Positions 23,749 through 32,225 of a stretch of DNA of 40,173 bases are shown here, piece by piece. Numbering within the stretch: position 1 is the stretch's first letter; every line of letters begins with the position of its first letter. Source of the DNA: Terriglobia bacterium (GTDB taxonomy: Bacteria; Acidobacteriota; Terriglobia; Acidiferrales; UBA7541). The stretch spans positions 1-40,173 of the forward strand of contig JAIQFG010000047.1 of the NCBI GenBank assembly GCA_020073375.1, written 5' to 3'. Both the position numbers and the translations under genes were made by a program. The notes below the pieces were generated by a model. It saw only the letters and a list, made by a program, of their open reading frames with translations. It was not told where the DNA came from and searched no databases.

Positions 23749-24621
23749 TCACTTCAAGAGCATCGAGAGTTCCTGTGCGGCCGCCTGAAGATGGGGAACG
23801 AACTTGGTCACAAAGTCCTGCGCCGAAACACGCTGTACGGGCGCTCCAACGTTCAGCGCGGCAATCACTCTCCCAGCCGCATTGCGAAGGGGAACAGCCA
23901 GGGCGCACAATCCCATCTCCAGTTCCTGATCCACTAAAGCATAGCCATCGCGCCGGACATGATGGAGCGCCTGACGCAGACCTTTTATGTCCGTAATGGA
24001 GAGTTTGGTATGTGGAATAAGTTCGGCATGCGCAAGATGCGCTTCCAGATCTTTCGCGGGAAGATGGGCGAGCAACACCCGGCCCATGGACGTGTAGATC
24101 GCGGGCAAGCGGCTGCCCATGGAGAGGTCCACGGCCAGGACACGCGAAATATTGGCATGGGCAACATGTATGACGTCGTTGCCATCCAGCATGGCGATGG
24201 AACAGGATTCATGCAGGACTTGACTCAAGCGGTCCAGAACAGGCTGCGCCACCTTAGACAAAGGCATGGAGAAAATATACGAATGGCCGAGAGTGAGAAC
24301 CCGCGGAAGGAGAGCATAGTGGGTACCGTCTTCGGAATTGGCCAGACCCAGCTTGCTCAACGTGTAAAGGCAGCGCCGCACCGACGCCCGTGAAAAACCC
24401 GTGGACTGACTGATTTGCGAGACGGTGAGAAAAGACGTGGCATGAGAAAAGCACTGTATGACGGAAAGGCCGCGGGCCAGCGAAGTCATGAAGTTGGGAT
24501 CGCCGCGAAGAGCGTCAATGCGCGTTCCGGGCAACAGCGCGACTCTCAACGCACTGAGCAAAGCAGTAGGACGATCGTTTCTTTCGCTCTGGCGTGATTT
24601 CCGTGAGACAGGTGCGGCCAT
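23749..24621 (-). CDS. IclR-family transcriptional regulator (PcaR/PobR-like)
   Basis: About 290 residues from the ATG at 24621, which has GGGAGGA five bases upstream. The winged helix covers roughly residues 45-100: FMTSLARGLSVIQCF, TVSQISQSTGFSRASVRRCLYTLSKLGL. The GAF-like effector domain follows (SCSIAMLDGNDVIHVAHA, GSRLPAIYTSMGRVLLAHLP, GYALVDQELEMGLCALAVPL). The FMTSLARGLSVI start resembles the protocatechuate/4-hydroxybenzoate regulators PcaR, PcaU and PobR, which bind aromatic acids. It lies 117 bp downstream of the ALDH gene stop on the same strand. A role in controlling aromatic catabolism, perhaps pobA, is inference. Confidence 0.88.
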   Translation of the reverse strand: MAAPVSRKSRQSERNDRPTALLSALRVALLPGTRIDALRGDPNFMTSLARGLSVIQCFSHATSFLTVSQISQSTGFSRASVRRCLYTLSKLGLANSEDGTHYALLPRVLTLGHSYIFSMPLSKVAQPVLDRLSQVLHESCSIAMLDGNDVIHVAHANISRVLAVDLSMGSRLPAIYTSMGRVLLAHLPAKDLEAHLAHAELIPHTKLSITDIKGLRQALHHVRRDGYALVDQELEMGLCALAVPLRNAAGRVIAALNVGAPVQRVSAQDFVTKFVPHLQAAAQELSMLLK

Positions 24622-24738
24622 TCGATCCTCCCGAAACGTCACTGGCAAAACGGCGGAAAGATACAGGAATTTAAGTTCTTCGGCATCTTAAGCCGGGGTG
24701 CCGTCGGAATCATGGAGCCTGATTTCTCCAGCATCCCG

Positions 24739-26178
24739 CTAAAAGGGATATGGGTGTTGGCCCATCTGGATCGTGACCCACTTCACTTCGGTCATCTCAT
24801 CAATGGACCAGCGTCCGCCTTCGCGCCCGCTCCCGGAATCCTTGACACCACCAAACGGAACGGTCGCTTCATCATGGATGGTCGGGCCATTGACATGTAC
24901 CATGCCGGATTCAAGCTCCAGCGCGAAGCGCATCGCCAGCTGCAGATCGTTGGTCATCACCGCAGAAGACAGTCCGTAGGCGGAGGTATTCGCTAGCGCC
25001 AGTGCGTGGTCCGCGTCTTTCGCTTTACTCACCGCCGCCACAGGGCCAAAAAGTTCGTCGCGGAAAACGGCCATCTCGGGAGTCACATCGGCCAGAACCG
25101 TCGGATGGTAGAAATTTCCCTCATATTTACCGCCGGTCAGCAACCGTGCCCCTGCAGCCACCGCCGCTTTCACTTTGCCGTCAATCATCGGGCATTGTGA
25201 AGTGCGGATGAGCGGACCGATCACTGTGTGTGGGTCGCGCGGGTCACCCACCTTCATAGTCCGCGCCTTGGCCACGAATTTGTTCAGGAAGTCGTCGTAA
25301 ACCGGCGCTTCGACGATGATGCGCGATCCGGCCATGCAGATCTGCCCCTGATGAATGAAAATGCCGAAGCAGGCGGTATTCACGGCGTACTGTATGTCCG
25401 CATCTTTCAGAACGATGACCGGACTCTTGCCGCCCATTTCGAGAACTACGCGCTTGCCCCGCTTGGCGCACTCAGTGGCAATGATGCGTCCCACTGCGGT
25501 GGAACCCGTGAAGGTGACCAATTTTACCCGCGGATCATCAAAAATAACGCGAGCCATTGTGGGGCCATCACCGGGAACAACGTTGAAGACTCCGGCAGGG
25601 ACGCCTGCCCGCTCGAATACTTCGGCAAGCTTGAGTCCAAGGAGCGAGGTTTCCTCCGAGGGCTTGAGGACAAACGTGTTGCCTGCGGCGAGCGCGAAGG
25701 CCACTTTCTTCAGCGAGAGAATCACTGGAAAGTTGAATGGCGAAATGCCTGCGACCACGCCCAAGGGACGGCGGATGGCCATCGAAAACAGCCCCGGCCC
25801 ATCCGACGAGAAGACTTCGCCCTGAATGCGCCGCGCTTCACCGGCAATGGAATGGACCATGTTCGCAGCGAAGGGCACTTCGAACATCGCTTTGCCGAAG
25901 GTGGCGCCGCCTTCCTCGATCAGTAGATCCACAATTTCCTGCTTCGCCAATTCCAGTCCATCCGCGGCACGGTGCAGAATGCGCTCGCGCTCGGATGGAG
26001 GGGTGGCTGCCCAGGAGGCTTTGGCGGCGTCGGCGGCGTCAATCGCTGCGTGCATGTGCTGTTCCTGCGCCATGAAAATCTTGGCGAAGGGCAGTTGATT
26101 GGCAGGATTGAGGACGTCGGTGAGGGCGGAAGGCGGGATATCGATGGCTTTACCTGCAATATAGGGCGTTGAAATCAT
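24739..26178 (-). CDS. Aldehyde dehydrogenase, vanillin/benzaldehyde dehydrogenase-like
   Basis: 479 residues. Catalytic Cys281 lies in HQGQICMAGSR and general base Glu247 in VVLEMGGKSP; FTGSTAVGR is the NAD-binding turn and GISPFNFPV the oxyanion region with Asn. The HQGQICMA form and overall length resemble vanillin, benzaldehyde and salicylaldehyde dehydrogenases. It would oxidise an aromatic aldehyde to the acid with NAD(P)+ in the cytoplasm. GGAGG lies seven bases before the ATG. The gene follows the second MetE-like gene by 47 bp, which would fit coupling of aldehyde oxidation with removal of methoxy methyl groups (inference). The exact substrate is not fixed by sequence. Confidence 0.88.
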   Translation of the reverse strand: MISTPYIAGKAIDIPPSALTDVLNPANQLPFAKIFMAQEQHMHAAIDAADAAKASWAATPPSERERILHRAADGLELAKQEIVDLLIEEGGATFGKAMFEVPFAANMVHSIAGEARRIQGEVFSSDGPGLFSMAIRRPLGVVAGISPFNFPVILSLKKVAFALAAGNTFVLKPSEETSLLGLKLAEVFERAGVPAGVFNVVPGDGPTMARVIFDDPRVKLVTFTGSTAVGRIIATECAKRGKRVVLEMGGKSPVIVLKDADIQYAVNTACFGIFIHQGQICMAGSRIIVEAPVYDDFLNKFVAKARTMKVGDPRDPHTVIGPLIRTSQCPMIDGKVKAAVAAGARLLTGGKYEGNFYHPTVLADVTPEMAVFRDELFGPVAAVSKAKDADHALALANTSAYGLSSAVMTNDLQLAMRFALELESGMVHVNGPTIHDEATVPFGGVKDSGSGREGGRWSIDEMTEVKWVTIQMGQHPYPF

Positions 26179-26225
26179 TTTGTCGCCTCCATCGTTGAAT
26201 ATCGTCGACTAATTTCTGCGGTTGC

Positions 26226-27326
26226 TCAACTCCACACTCGGCGCGCGGTCTCTACGACCAGGCGCAGCTTGGCCCACTGCTCGTCTTCGGTGAGCATATT
26301 CCCTTCCATGGTAGAAGCAAAGCCGCACTGAGGGCTTAGCGCCAAATTCTCCAGGGGAACATATTGGGAGGCTTCCTTGATCCGTTGCACCAGTTCGTCG
26401 CCTCTTTCCAGTCGCGTCAGCTTGGAGCTGACCAGGCCCAGCACGACAGTTTTTCCGCGGGGCACAAAACGCAGTGGCTCGAACGTTCCCGAGCGCTCGT
26501 CGTCGTACTCAAGCAGGAAACGGTCCACGGCCAGCGTGCCGAACAACTTCTCGGCGACAGCGTCGTAGCCACCTTCCGCGTACCAGTGGCTGCGATTATT
26601 GCCGCGGCACAGGTGAATAGCGACGGTAACACCCGGGCGCCGTGCTGCTTCGAAACAGGCATTATCGGCGCGCAGCGATTCGTCGAGCATCGCATCCGGC
26701 TCGACCTTCATCTCCCGACGAATCCACTCGCGCCACTTGGGGTCCATGAAGTAACTGTAGCGGGGGGCATCAATCTGGATGTAGCTCACGCCATCAGCAG
26801 AAAGCTTGGCGATGTCCGCCTTCATGATGGCGACGATATCCCACAAAAGCGCCGAGTGATCTTTATACACTTTGTCGGTCACACCGCTCTTAAAAGAAAT
26901 GGCGGGAAACTGGGTGGCGCTTGGCAGAGTCATCTTGATCGCGCCGGGGCTGTTCTTCTTCATGAACGGAAGCTCGTGGCCAGTGAGCGGGCGCACCTGC
27001 CGCAGCTTGGAGGTCACGATCCCCGCCACACGGCTGACCGCGGCATCCTCGGCATCGCCGGCTTTCCACGTCCGGGAGACGGCGTCTCCCAGGTCGAATC
27101 CCTCGACCGCGTCGGTAAGATCGCTCATGAAATTGCGCCGGCGGAGTTCGCCGTCGGTAAAGACCTCGAATCCCAACTCATTCTGCTTTGCCAGGACGCG
27201 CAGAATATGGCGGTCCTCAATGATGCGCAATTGCCCGGCATTCACCGAAGGATTCCGGCGCGCCTCCAAGACTTCGGCTGGCCTCAGAAAACTGCCGACA
27301 TGATCGGCTCGATAAGGTGTGGGCAT
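26226..27326 (-). CDS. Second MetE-like (cobalamin-independent methionine synthase family) zinc protein
   Basis: About 366 residues, equivalent to a single MetE barrel. The N-terminal YRADHVGSFLRP is the folate/homocysteine-side motif of short MetE-family proteins. All zinc ligands are recognisable: His238-x-Cys240 (HLC), Glu273 (FLLEYDDE) and Cys334 (SPQCGF). These proteins are widespread and poorly characterised; many are not methionine synthases. The ATG at 27326 is preferred, with GAGGAAGAG just upstream; an earlier ATG at 27386 is unsupported. The gene is 65 bp after an iclR gene and 47 bp before the ALDH gene, all on the same strand. It differs clearly from the MetE-like protein of the carboxylase operon. 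Confidence 0.82.
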   Translation of the reverse strand: MPTPYRADHVGSFLRPAEVLEARRNPSVNAGQLRIIEDRHILRVLAKQNELGFEVFTDGELRRRNFMSDLTDAVEGFDLGDAVSRTWKAGDAEDAAVSRVAGIVTSKLRQVRPLTGHELPFMKKNSPGAIKMTLPSATQFPAISFKSGVTDKVYKDHSALLWDIVAIMKADIAKLSADGVSYIQIDAPRYSYFMDPKWREWIRREMKVEPDAMLDESLRADNACFEAARRPGVTVAIHLCRGNNRSHWYAEGGYDAVAEKLFGTLAVDRFLLEYDDERSGTFEPLRFVPRGKTVVLGLVSSKLTRLERGDELVQRIKEASQYVPLENLALSPQCGFASTMEGNMLTEDEQWAKLRLVVETARRVWS

Positions 27327-27391
27327 CTTCTCTTCCTCTCTACTTGGAGAACAAGCTGTTTCAGATTCCGGGCACCGATCCTTCACTCAAA

Positions 27392-28213
27392 TCAAACCAA
27401 GCCGGTGGAGTCTCCGAGATTTTCCGCGATCTTTTGCGCGGTCATTTTCACAAGGTCGATTTTCTCGGCGAGATTCCTTCCCTGAAAGCGTTGTGTGGGT
27501 CCCGCGATACCTACGGCTCCAATCACGCGCGCGTCTGGGAGAAACACGGGAGCAGCAACACCGTTCAGCCCCAACTCCAATTCCTGCTCATCCAGGGCAT
27601 AGCCGCGCTGCCGCACCCGTCGCAAGTCATTCTTCAACTCGGCGATCAGTATGTGTGTGTGAACGGTATAACGGGTCAATCCCTTGTTTCGCAGGATGGC
27701 GTCCACATCCTCTTCACGCAGATATGCGAGAACCGCCTTTCCCGCGGCCGAACAATGCGCCGGGAAAAGAGCGCCGACCGGCGTGCGCACGCTAATCATT
27801 GTCCGCGGGGAATCAAATCGCTCCACGCAAACGACTCCTCCGGCGCCTGGAACCGCCAGGCTCACGGCCTCATTGCAGACGCGCGACATTTCCATCAGGT
27901 AACGTCGCGCTTCATTCTGAAGAGTCCTTGCGCGCGCCGCCTTGGTTCCCAGTTCGTGCAGTTTCAAGCCCAAGCGGTAGTGTTCCTTTTCCGAATCCCT
28001 CTGCACCAGATCCAGCCGTTCCAGGGCGCTGAGCAGACGATAGACCGTGGTCTTATTCAGATGCAGGCCCGCAGCGATCTCGGCAATGCGCATTTCCGGA
28101 CCGTGCTGGCCCATGTAAAAAAGAATATGCATCGCCTTTTGCAGCGATTTGCTGGATCCCGCCCGGGCATTTGATTTTGTGCTGCTGCGCATCGTTCCGA
28201 TTTTCCTGGTCAC
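27392..28213 (-). CDS. IclR-family transcriptional regulator
   Basis: 273 residues in canonical IclR layout. The winged helix is at about residues 20-80 (SLQKAMHILFYM, RIAEIAAGLHLNKTTVYRLLSALERLDLV). The effector domain has CNEAVSLAVPG, VGALFPAHCSAAGKAVLAYL and GYALDEQELELGLNGVAAPVF. It sits first in a minus-strand group with the MetE-like and ALDH genes and likely controls them and itself. The start at 28213 is a GTG; an ATG at 28192 with AGGA further upstream is also possible. A near-palindromic site lies about 100 bp upstream. The inducer is probably a small aromatic or aliphatic acid, as for most of the family (inference). Confidence 0.88.
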   Translation of the reverse strand: MTRKIGTMRSSTKSNARAGSSKSLQKAMHILFYMGQHGPEMRIAEIAAGLHLNKTTVYRLLSALERLDLVQRDSEKEHYRLGLKLHELGTKAARARTLQNEARRYLMEMSRVCNEAVSLAVPGAGGVVCVERFDSPRTMISVRTPVGALFPAHCSAAGKAVLAYLREEDVDAILRNKGLTRYTVHTHILIAELKNDLRRVRQRGYALDEQELELGLNGVAAPVFLPDARVIGAVGIAGPTQRFQGRNLAEKIDLVKMTAQKIAENLGDSTGLV

Positions 28214-28297
28214 CTATACCGCCATCCTACTGCCATCATCCCCAGAGCGGGACGGTTCACCCGTTGCGGCCGCATTGTAAATGGAATCGTCGTCAAG

Positions 28298-28327
28298 TCA
28301 CAATGAATTTATATTTCACAATGTGAA
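28298..28327. promoter_or_regulatory. Candidate IclR operator: palindrome TTCACA-A-TGTGAA with a partial direct copy
   Basis: TTCACAATGTGAA (28315-28327) is a perfect 6-bp inverted repeat with a 1-bp centre. TCACAATG also occurs at 28298-28305, 18 bp from its second copy at 28316-28323. The pair lies 85-115 bp upstream of the iclR gene in an AT-richer patch between two minus-strand genes. A helical-phase repeat next to an autoregulated gene suggests an operator. Confidence 0.4.
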
Positions 28328-28368
28328 TTACGCCACAAGCCGCCGCCACGGCCGGCAGCGCGCCCGGC

Positions 28369-29244
28369 TTAGCGTGGTGCCCCGGCCAATCCGAAAAGCT
28401 TGACCGCATTCTCTTTTAAGATCAGCGGGCGCACTTCTTCCCGTATGCCGACCTTTTGAAAATCGGCCATCCAACGATCGGGAGTGATCAACGGATAATC
28501 GGAGCCAAACAGGACTTTGTCCTTCAACAGCGTGTTCGCATACTGCACCAGAATTGGAGGGAAGTATTTGGGGGACCAGCCGGAAAGGTCGATATAAACC
28601 TCCGGCTTGTGCAGACAGATTGAAATGGCCTCTTCTTGCCAAGGAAACGAGGGATGGGCCAGGATTATGGGCATGTCGGGGAAATCCACGGCCACGTCAT
28701 CAATCGGCATTGGGTGACCGTACTTGAGCCGGACTCCACCTCCGCCGGGCATGCCCGTGCCGATGCCACTGTGCCCCGTGTGGAACAATACCGGCAGGCG
28801 AGCTTCCGCAAACACTTCGTAGAGCGGGTAGGCAATTTTGTCGTTCGGAAAGAATTCCTGCAATGGCGGGTGCAGCTTCAATCCGCGAATCGCTCCCGAG
28901 GCCACCAGGCGCCGCGCCTCATCCACGGCGGCCTTTCCGCGATGCGGGTTGATGCTGGCAAAAGCGATGGCGATATCCGAATTACGAGCGGCAAATTCCG
29001 CAACGCGATCGTTTGAGACCACGGGCCTGCCGGTCACACTCTCGTCCACCGAGAAGACGACGCAAGCCATATTGCGGGAGCGGTAGTATTCGGCCAGGGC
29101 CTCGGGACTGCGGCTGGCACCGCTGTCCCCAAAGTATTTTTTTGTGGCTTGATCCGTTGCCGAATCCTCGCCCTCATGCTCGATGTGCACGTGGACGTCG
29201 AACGCAACGAGGGTATCGGCACGAATAGACCTTGCCTGACTCAT
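28369..29244 (-). CDS. Amidohydrolase (amidohydrolase_2 / ACMSD-like) family metal hydrolase
   Basis: 291 residues forming one TIM barrel. Metal ligands are visible in order: HVHIEHEGE (HxH) after strand 1, FHTGHSG and LAHPSFPW in the middle, and LFGSDYPL (Asp) after strand 8. GLKLHPPLQEF is the family strand with a conserved Lys/His. Members hydrolyse or decarboxylate ring-derived acids; some hydrolyse aryl beta-ketoacyl-CoA in phenylpropanoid breakdown. That role would suit the neighbouring aromatic genes but is not shown here. The ATG at 29244 has GGAG seven bases upstream. The gene is divergent from pobA and codirectional with iclR, with 155 bp between them. Confidence 0.82.
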   Translation of the reverse strand: MSQARSIRADTLVAFDVHVHIEHEGEDSATDQATKKYFGDSGASRSPEALAEYYRSRNMACVVFSVDESVTGRPVVSNDRVAEFAARNSDIAIAFASINPHRGKAAVDEARRLVASGAIRGLKLHPPLQEFFPNDKIAYPLYEVFAEARLPVLFHTGHSGIGTGMPGGGGVRLKYGHPMPIDDVAVDFPDMPIILAHPSFPWQEEAISICLHKPEVYIDLSGWSPKYFPPILVQYANTLLKDKVLFGSDYPLITPDRWMADFQKVGIREEVRPLILKENAVKLFGLAGAPR

Positions 29245-29633
29245 GACAACGCTCCGGTTTTTCTTATCATCTCAATGAAAGAGGGTTGAAAACCTCGCCT
29301 CAGAATATTGCGCATGAAATTTGTTGCCTCACTATAGGCCAATAGGACATTTCCAGATGGCACTTCCGCTTTCGCGCACAACCATACGTCGGCCTTTCTT
29401 GTGGCGTCAATCTGAATTCGCCTTCAGGAGTGCCCGCAATCCGCCGACATGATGACCGTGATTTCGACATCGTCGCAATTTCGTTGTGCTGTTCCCAAGA
29501 AAGCCTTACGATGCGCAAGCCAAAAGTTCCAAAGCGAAAATTCAGCCTTACGGGTCCCGATTGGGGCGAGATTCGCTTGCCATTTCTTCGGTGCGGCTAT
29601 GTTTGCAGGCAAATTCTGTTAATGGAAACGGTG
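29245..29633. other. Divergent intergenic region, amidohydrolase / pobA
   Basis: 389 bp. The pobA reading frame stays open back to about 29430, but that extension has no family similarity that I recognise. No clear promoter pair or operator was found apart from weak symmetry (GAGG...CCTC) at 29281-29296. Promoters for both flanking genes must lie here. Confidence 0.4.
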
Positions 29634-30809
29634 ATGCGAACTCAAGTGGCAATCATCGGTGGCGGGCCGGCTGGACTGCTGCTCTCCCACATCCTTGACC
29701 GAAACGGCATCGATAGCGTCGTGCTGGAACGGCACAGCCGCCAGCATGTCCTTCGGCGGATTCGCGCAGGGGTGTTGGAGACCGGAACAGTTGAGCTACT
29801 GCGCGCCGTCGGGCTCGGCGAGCGTATGGATCGCGAAGGCCATCCCCATAGTGGGGCGGCAATCGCGTGGCAAGGACGGGAACGGTTCTTCATCGACACG
29901 AAGAAGTTCACAGGAAAGTTGATGATGGCCTATGGCCAAACCGCGATCACCGAAGACCTCTATGCGGCGCGAGATGCCCGGCGCGGAAAGATCATCGACG
30001 AAGCGAGCAACGTCCAATTGCACGATTTGACGTCCACCCAGGCGCACGTGACCTACGAAAACAAGGGGCAAATCCACCGGATCGACTGCGACTATGTCGC
30101 CGGCTGCGACGGTTTTCATGGCGTAAGCCGCCAATCGATCCCGGCCTCCCTGCTGCGAACATTCGAGAAAGTCTATCCGTTCGGTTGGCTGAGCATTATG
30201 TCAGTGACTCCTCCATATCCAGACATTTGCTATTGCTACCATGAGCGCGGATTTGCTCTCGCGTCCCAGCGAAGTCCAATGCTCAGCCGCTACTACATCC
30301 AGTGTGACATTGACGCCAAGCTGGAGGATTGGCCGGATGAACGCTTCTGGCAAGAATTGAAAGCGCGATGTCCAAAGGACATGGCCGAGCAGATTGTCAC
30401 TGGTCCATCGATCGAAAAATCGATTGCGCCGCTGCGTAGCTTTGTGGCTGAGCCGATGCGGTACGGCCGCCTGTTTCTGGCGGGGGACGCGGCGCACATT
30501 GTGCCGCCGACGGGCGCAAAGGGTTTGAACCTGGCTGTATCGGATGTTTTCTATTTGTCACGCGCTCTGACGGAGAAGTATCACACCGGCAGAACTCACT
30601 ATCTGGATTGCTATTCCGATATGGCGTTGCGCCGCGTGTGGGGTGCTACGCGCCTGTCCTGGTGGCTGACGATGCTGCTACACCGATTTCCGGACGATAC
30701 ACAGTTCGATGAGCGAGCCCGCCAAAGTCAATTTGACTATCTCACCGCCTCGGAACATGCCCGAGCCTCGCTGGCGGAACAATATGGCGGTATGCCCTTT
30801 GAAGCATGA
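29634..30809 (+). CDS. pobA: 4-hydroxybenzoate 3-monooxygenase
   Basis: 391 residues, against 394 in the Pseudomonas enzyme, colinear throughout. FAD motif GGGPAGLLLS at residues 8-17; RIRAGVLETG includes the substrate-gating Arg44 region; YVAGCDGFHGVSRQSIP is the second flavin motif; QRS..SRYY contains substrate-binding Ser/Arg/Tyr residues; RLFLAGDAAHIVPPTGAKGLNLA is the third FAD motif. It hydroxylates 4-hydroxybenzoate to protocatechuate using NADPH and O2 in the cytoplasm. I start at the ATG at 29634 (MRTQVAIIGGG) because it aligns with the known N-terminus; an in-frame ATG four codons earlier is possible. No protocatechuate ring-cleavage genes are in the window. Confidence 0.95.
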   Translation: MRTQVAIIGGGPAGLLLSHILDRNGIDSVVLERHSRQHVLRRIRAGVLETGTVELLRAVGLGERMDREGHPHSGAAIAWQGRERFFIDTKKFTGKLMMAYGQTAITEDLYAARDARRGKIIDEASNVQLHDLTSTQAHVTYENKGQIHRIDCDYVAGCDGFHGVSRQSIPASLLRTFEKVYPFGWLSIMSVTPPYPDICYCYHERGFALASQRSPMLSRYYIQCDIDAKLEDWPDERFWQELKARCPKDMAEQIVTGPSIEKSIAPLRSFVAEPMRYGRLFLAGDAAHIVPPTGAKGLNLAVSDVFYLSRALTEKYHTGRTHYLDCYSDMALRRVWGATRLSWWLTMLLHRFPDDTQFDERARQSQFDYLTASEHARASLAEQYGGMPFEA

Positions 30810-31092
30810 TGGAGAATTCTTTCTCTACATCGTCGTTCCACGCATAACTGCCGCTGCAACTCGGTGTCCGTCTCACAGAAAACAGAGATACTGTTACTCT
30901 GTGCGAGAAGTTCTAGGAGCGCAGAAATAGCCCGCATTGTAATCTATGCCGGTCAGTTGTATGTTGCTGGTCGCCCGAGAAGATAAAAATAGAATTTCCG
31001 GTTTGCTCTCATGCCGCGTTAACGGGAGTTTAATACCTAATCCCCGAATCCGGCGCTCTGCAACCGGACGCAGTGCTTGAAGGAGCAGCACA
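30810..31092. other. Intergenic region between pobA and the comD-like gene, with hairpin
   Basis: 283 bp without a recognisable gene. It contains the inverted repeat ACAGAG-n9-CTCTGT at 30882-30902, extended outward by further imperfect symmetry (CTCACAG...CTGTGCGAG). This may end pobA transcription or be an operator; there is no T-tract. Confidence 0.4.
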
Positions 31093-31605
31093 ATGCCCGT
31101 GTCAGAAACCAATTCCCACCTGCTTCACCAAACCCTGAAAGCCTGCGGCATTCAAGTTGTGTCGGCTCTGCCGGAGTCCTGGTTGGTCCCAGTGATCCGC
31201 ATGATTGGGGACGACCCCAGGATAAGGCTCATTCGGGTGGCCAAGGAAGAGGAATGCGTCGGTATTTCCGCGGGAGCACATTTTGCCGGGGTGAAATCAG
31301 CCATGCTGATACCCAATCATGGCTTCCTGGCTGCTGTGAACCCTATAGTTTCGCTGGCGCACTTGTATAAAGTGCCGCTGATGATGTTCATCGCCTACCG
31401 CGGTACTTTCGGGGATACTTATTCGTGGCATACTCCCGGTGGCACGGTCACCGAGCCGCTGCTGCAAACTCTCCGGATTCCCTACACGATGCTGGATTCC
31501 CCTGAAAGTCTGGAGCGGCGCGTGCGAGACGCGCAAGCGCTGGCCGATGCCAGCCTGTTGCCGGTTGCACTCCTGCTCACACATGAATTGATGATGGAGG
31601 CGTGA
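31093..31605 (+). CDS. ThDP-dependent decarboxylase, alpha (pyrimidine-binding) subunit, ComD/sulfopyruvate decarboxylase-like
   Basis: 170 residues, the N-terminal ThDP pyrimidine-binding domain alone. CGIQVVSALPESWL and VAKEEECVGISAGAHFAGVKSAML include the Glu that contacts the thiamin ring, and NHGFLAAVNPIVSLAHLYKVPLMM matches ComD-type subunits. The complete active site forms with the product of the next gene, as in two-gene sulfopyruvate decarboxylase (ComDE). AAGGAG lies eight bases before the ATG. Coenzyme M or taurine-related genes are absent, so sulfopyruvate is unlikely; phosphonopyruvate or an aromatic 2-oxo acid are alternatives. Family is clear; substrate is not. Confidence 0.82.
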   Translation: MPVSETNSHLLHQTLKACGIQVVSALPESWLVPVIRMIGDDPRIRLIRVAKEEECVGISAGAHFAGVKSAMLIPNHGFLAAVNPIVSLAHLYKVPLMMFIAYRGTFGDTYSWHTPGGTVTEPLLQTLRIPYTMLDSPESLERRVRDAQALADASLLPVALLLTHELMMEA

Positions 31606-32177
31606 TGAATCGCATCGAATGCCTTCGCGCAGTCTACCCGCAACTCGAGAAGCGCGTCGTGGTAACAATCATGGGAGCGGTCGCCATCGAGCTGCAATCG
31701 ATCGGGCACCGGCCAAATTTTTTCTATTTGCAGCACGCCATGGGGCTAGCTAGCTCGATCGGACTGGGACTGGCGGTTAGCTTGCAGGAGCAAAGGATTG
31801 TTGTTCTCGACGGAGACGGTTCGCTGCTAATGAACCTGGGCACACTTTCGACCTTGGCACATTCCGGAGCCAGCAATATCGTGCACGTGGTCTTCGACAA
31901 TCAAAGCTATTTGTCTGCCGGCGATTCTCCGACGGCGACGGCGCAGAGCACAGATCTCGAAGGCGTGGCGCGGGCTTCGGGGATTCCACATACTGCCTCC
32001 GCGCGCAGCGTCGAGGAATTTCAAACTGCGTTTGCATCCGCGCTCGATTCAGGCAAGCTCACCGTCCTGGTTGCGCATGTCGATACTTCGGGGGTCTACG
32101 ACAGGCCGACCGACCTTGGGCTGCTCGAAAATCGTTTTCAATTTTCACGCCACTGCCAATCGCTCGCGAGGCGCTAG
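31605..32177 (+). CDS. ThDP-dependent decarboxylase, beta (pyrophosphate-binding) subunit, ComE/sulfopyruvate decarboxylase-like
   Basis: 190 residues carrying the ThDP pyrophosphate domain. The motif VVLDGDGSLLMNLGTLSTL running to VVFDNQSYLSAG is the GDG...N pattern that binds Mg-ThDP, and HAMGLASSIGLGLAV precedes it as in ComE. The ATG overlaps the alpha-subunit stop (TGATG) with GGAGG four bases upstream; a GTG three bases earlier is too close to that site. The overlap shows coupled production of the two halves. Together they should decarboxylate a 2-oxo acid to an aldehyde, which could feed an ALDH. The C-terminal ~25 residues show no recognised motif. Confidence 0.83.
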   Translation: MNRIECLRAVYPQLEKRVVVTIMGAVAIELQSIGHRPNFFYLQHAMGLASSIGLGLAVSLQEQRIVVLDGDGSLLMNLGTLSTLAHSGASNIVHVVFDNQSYLSAGDSPTATAQSTDLEGVARASGIPHTASARSVEEFQTAFASALDSGKLTVLVAHVDTSGVYDRPTDLGLLENRFQFSRHCQSLARR

Positions 32178-32225
32178 CCGGCGATTGCTGTACCCGGTTG
32201 TGATTTCAATTTCGCCACATTTTCT

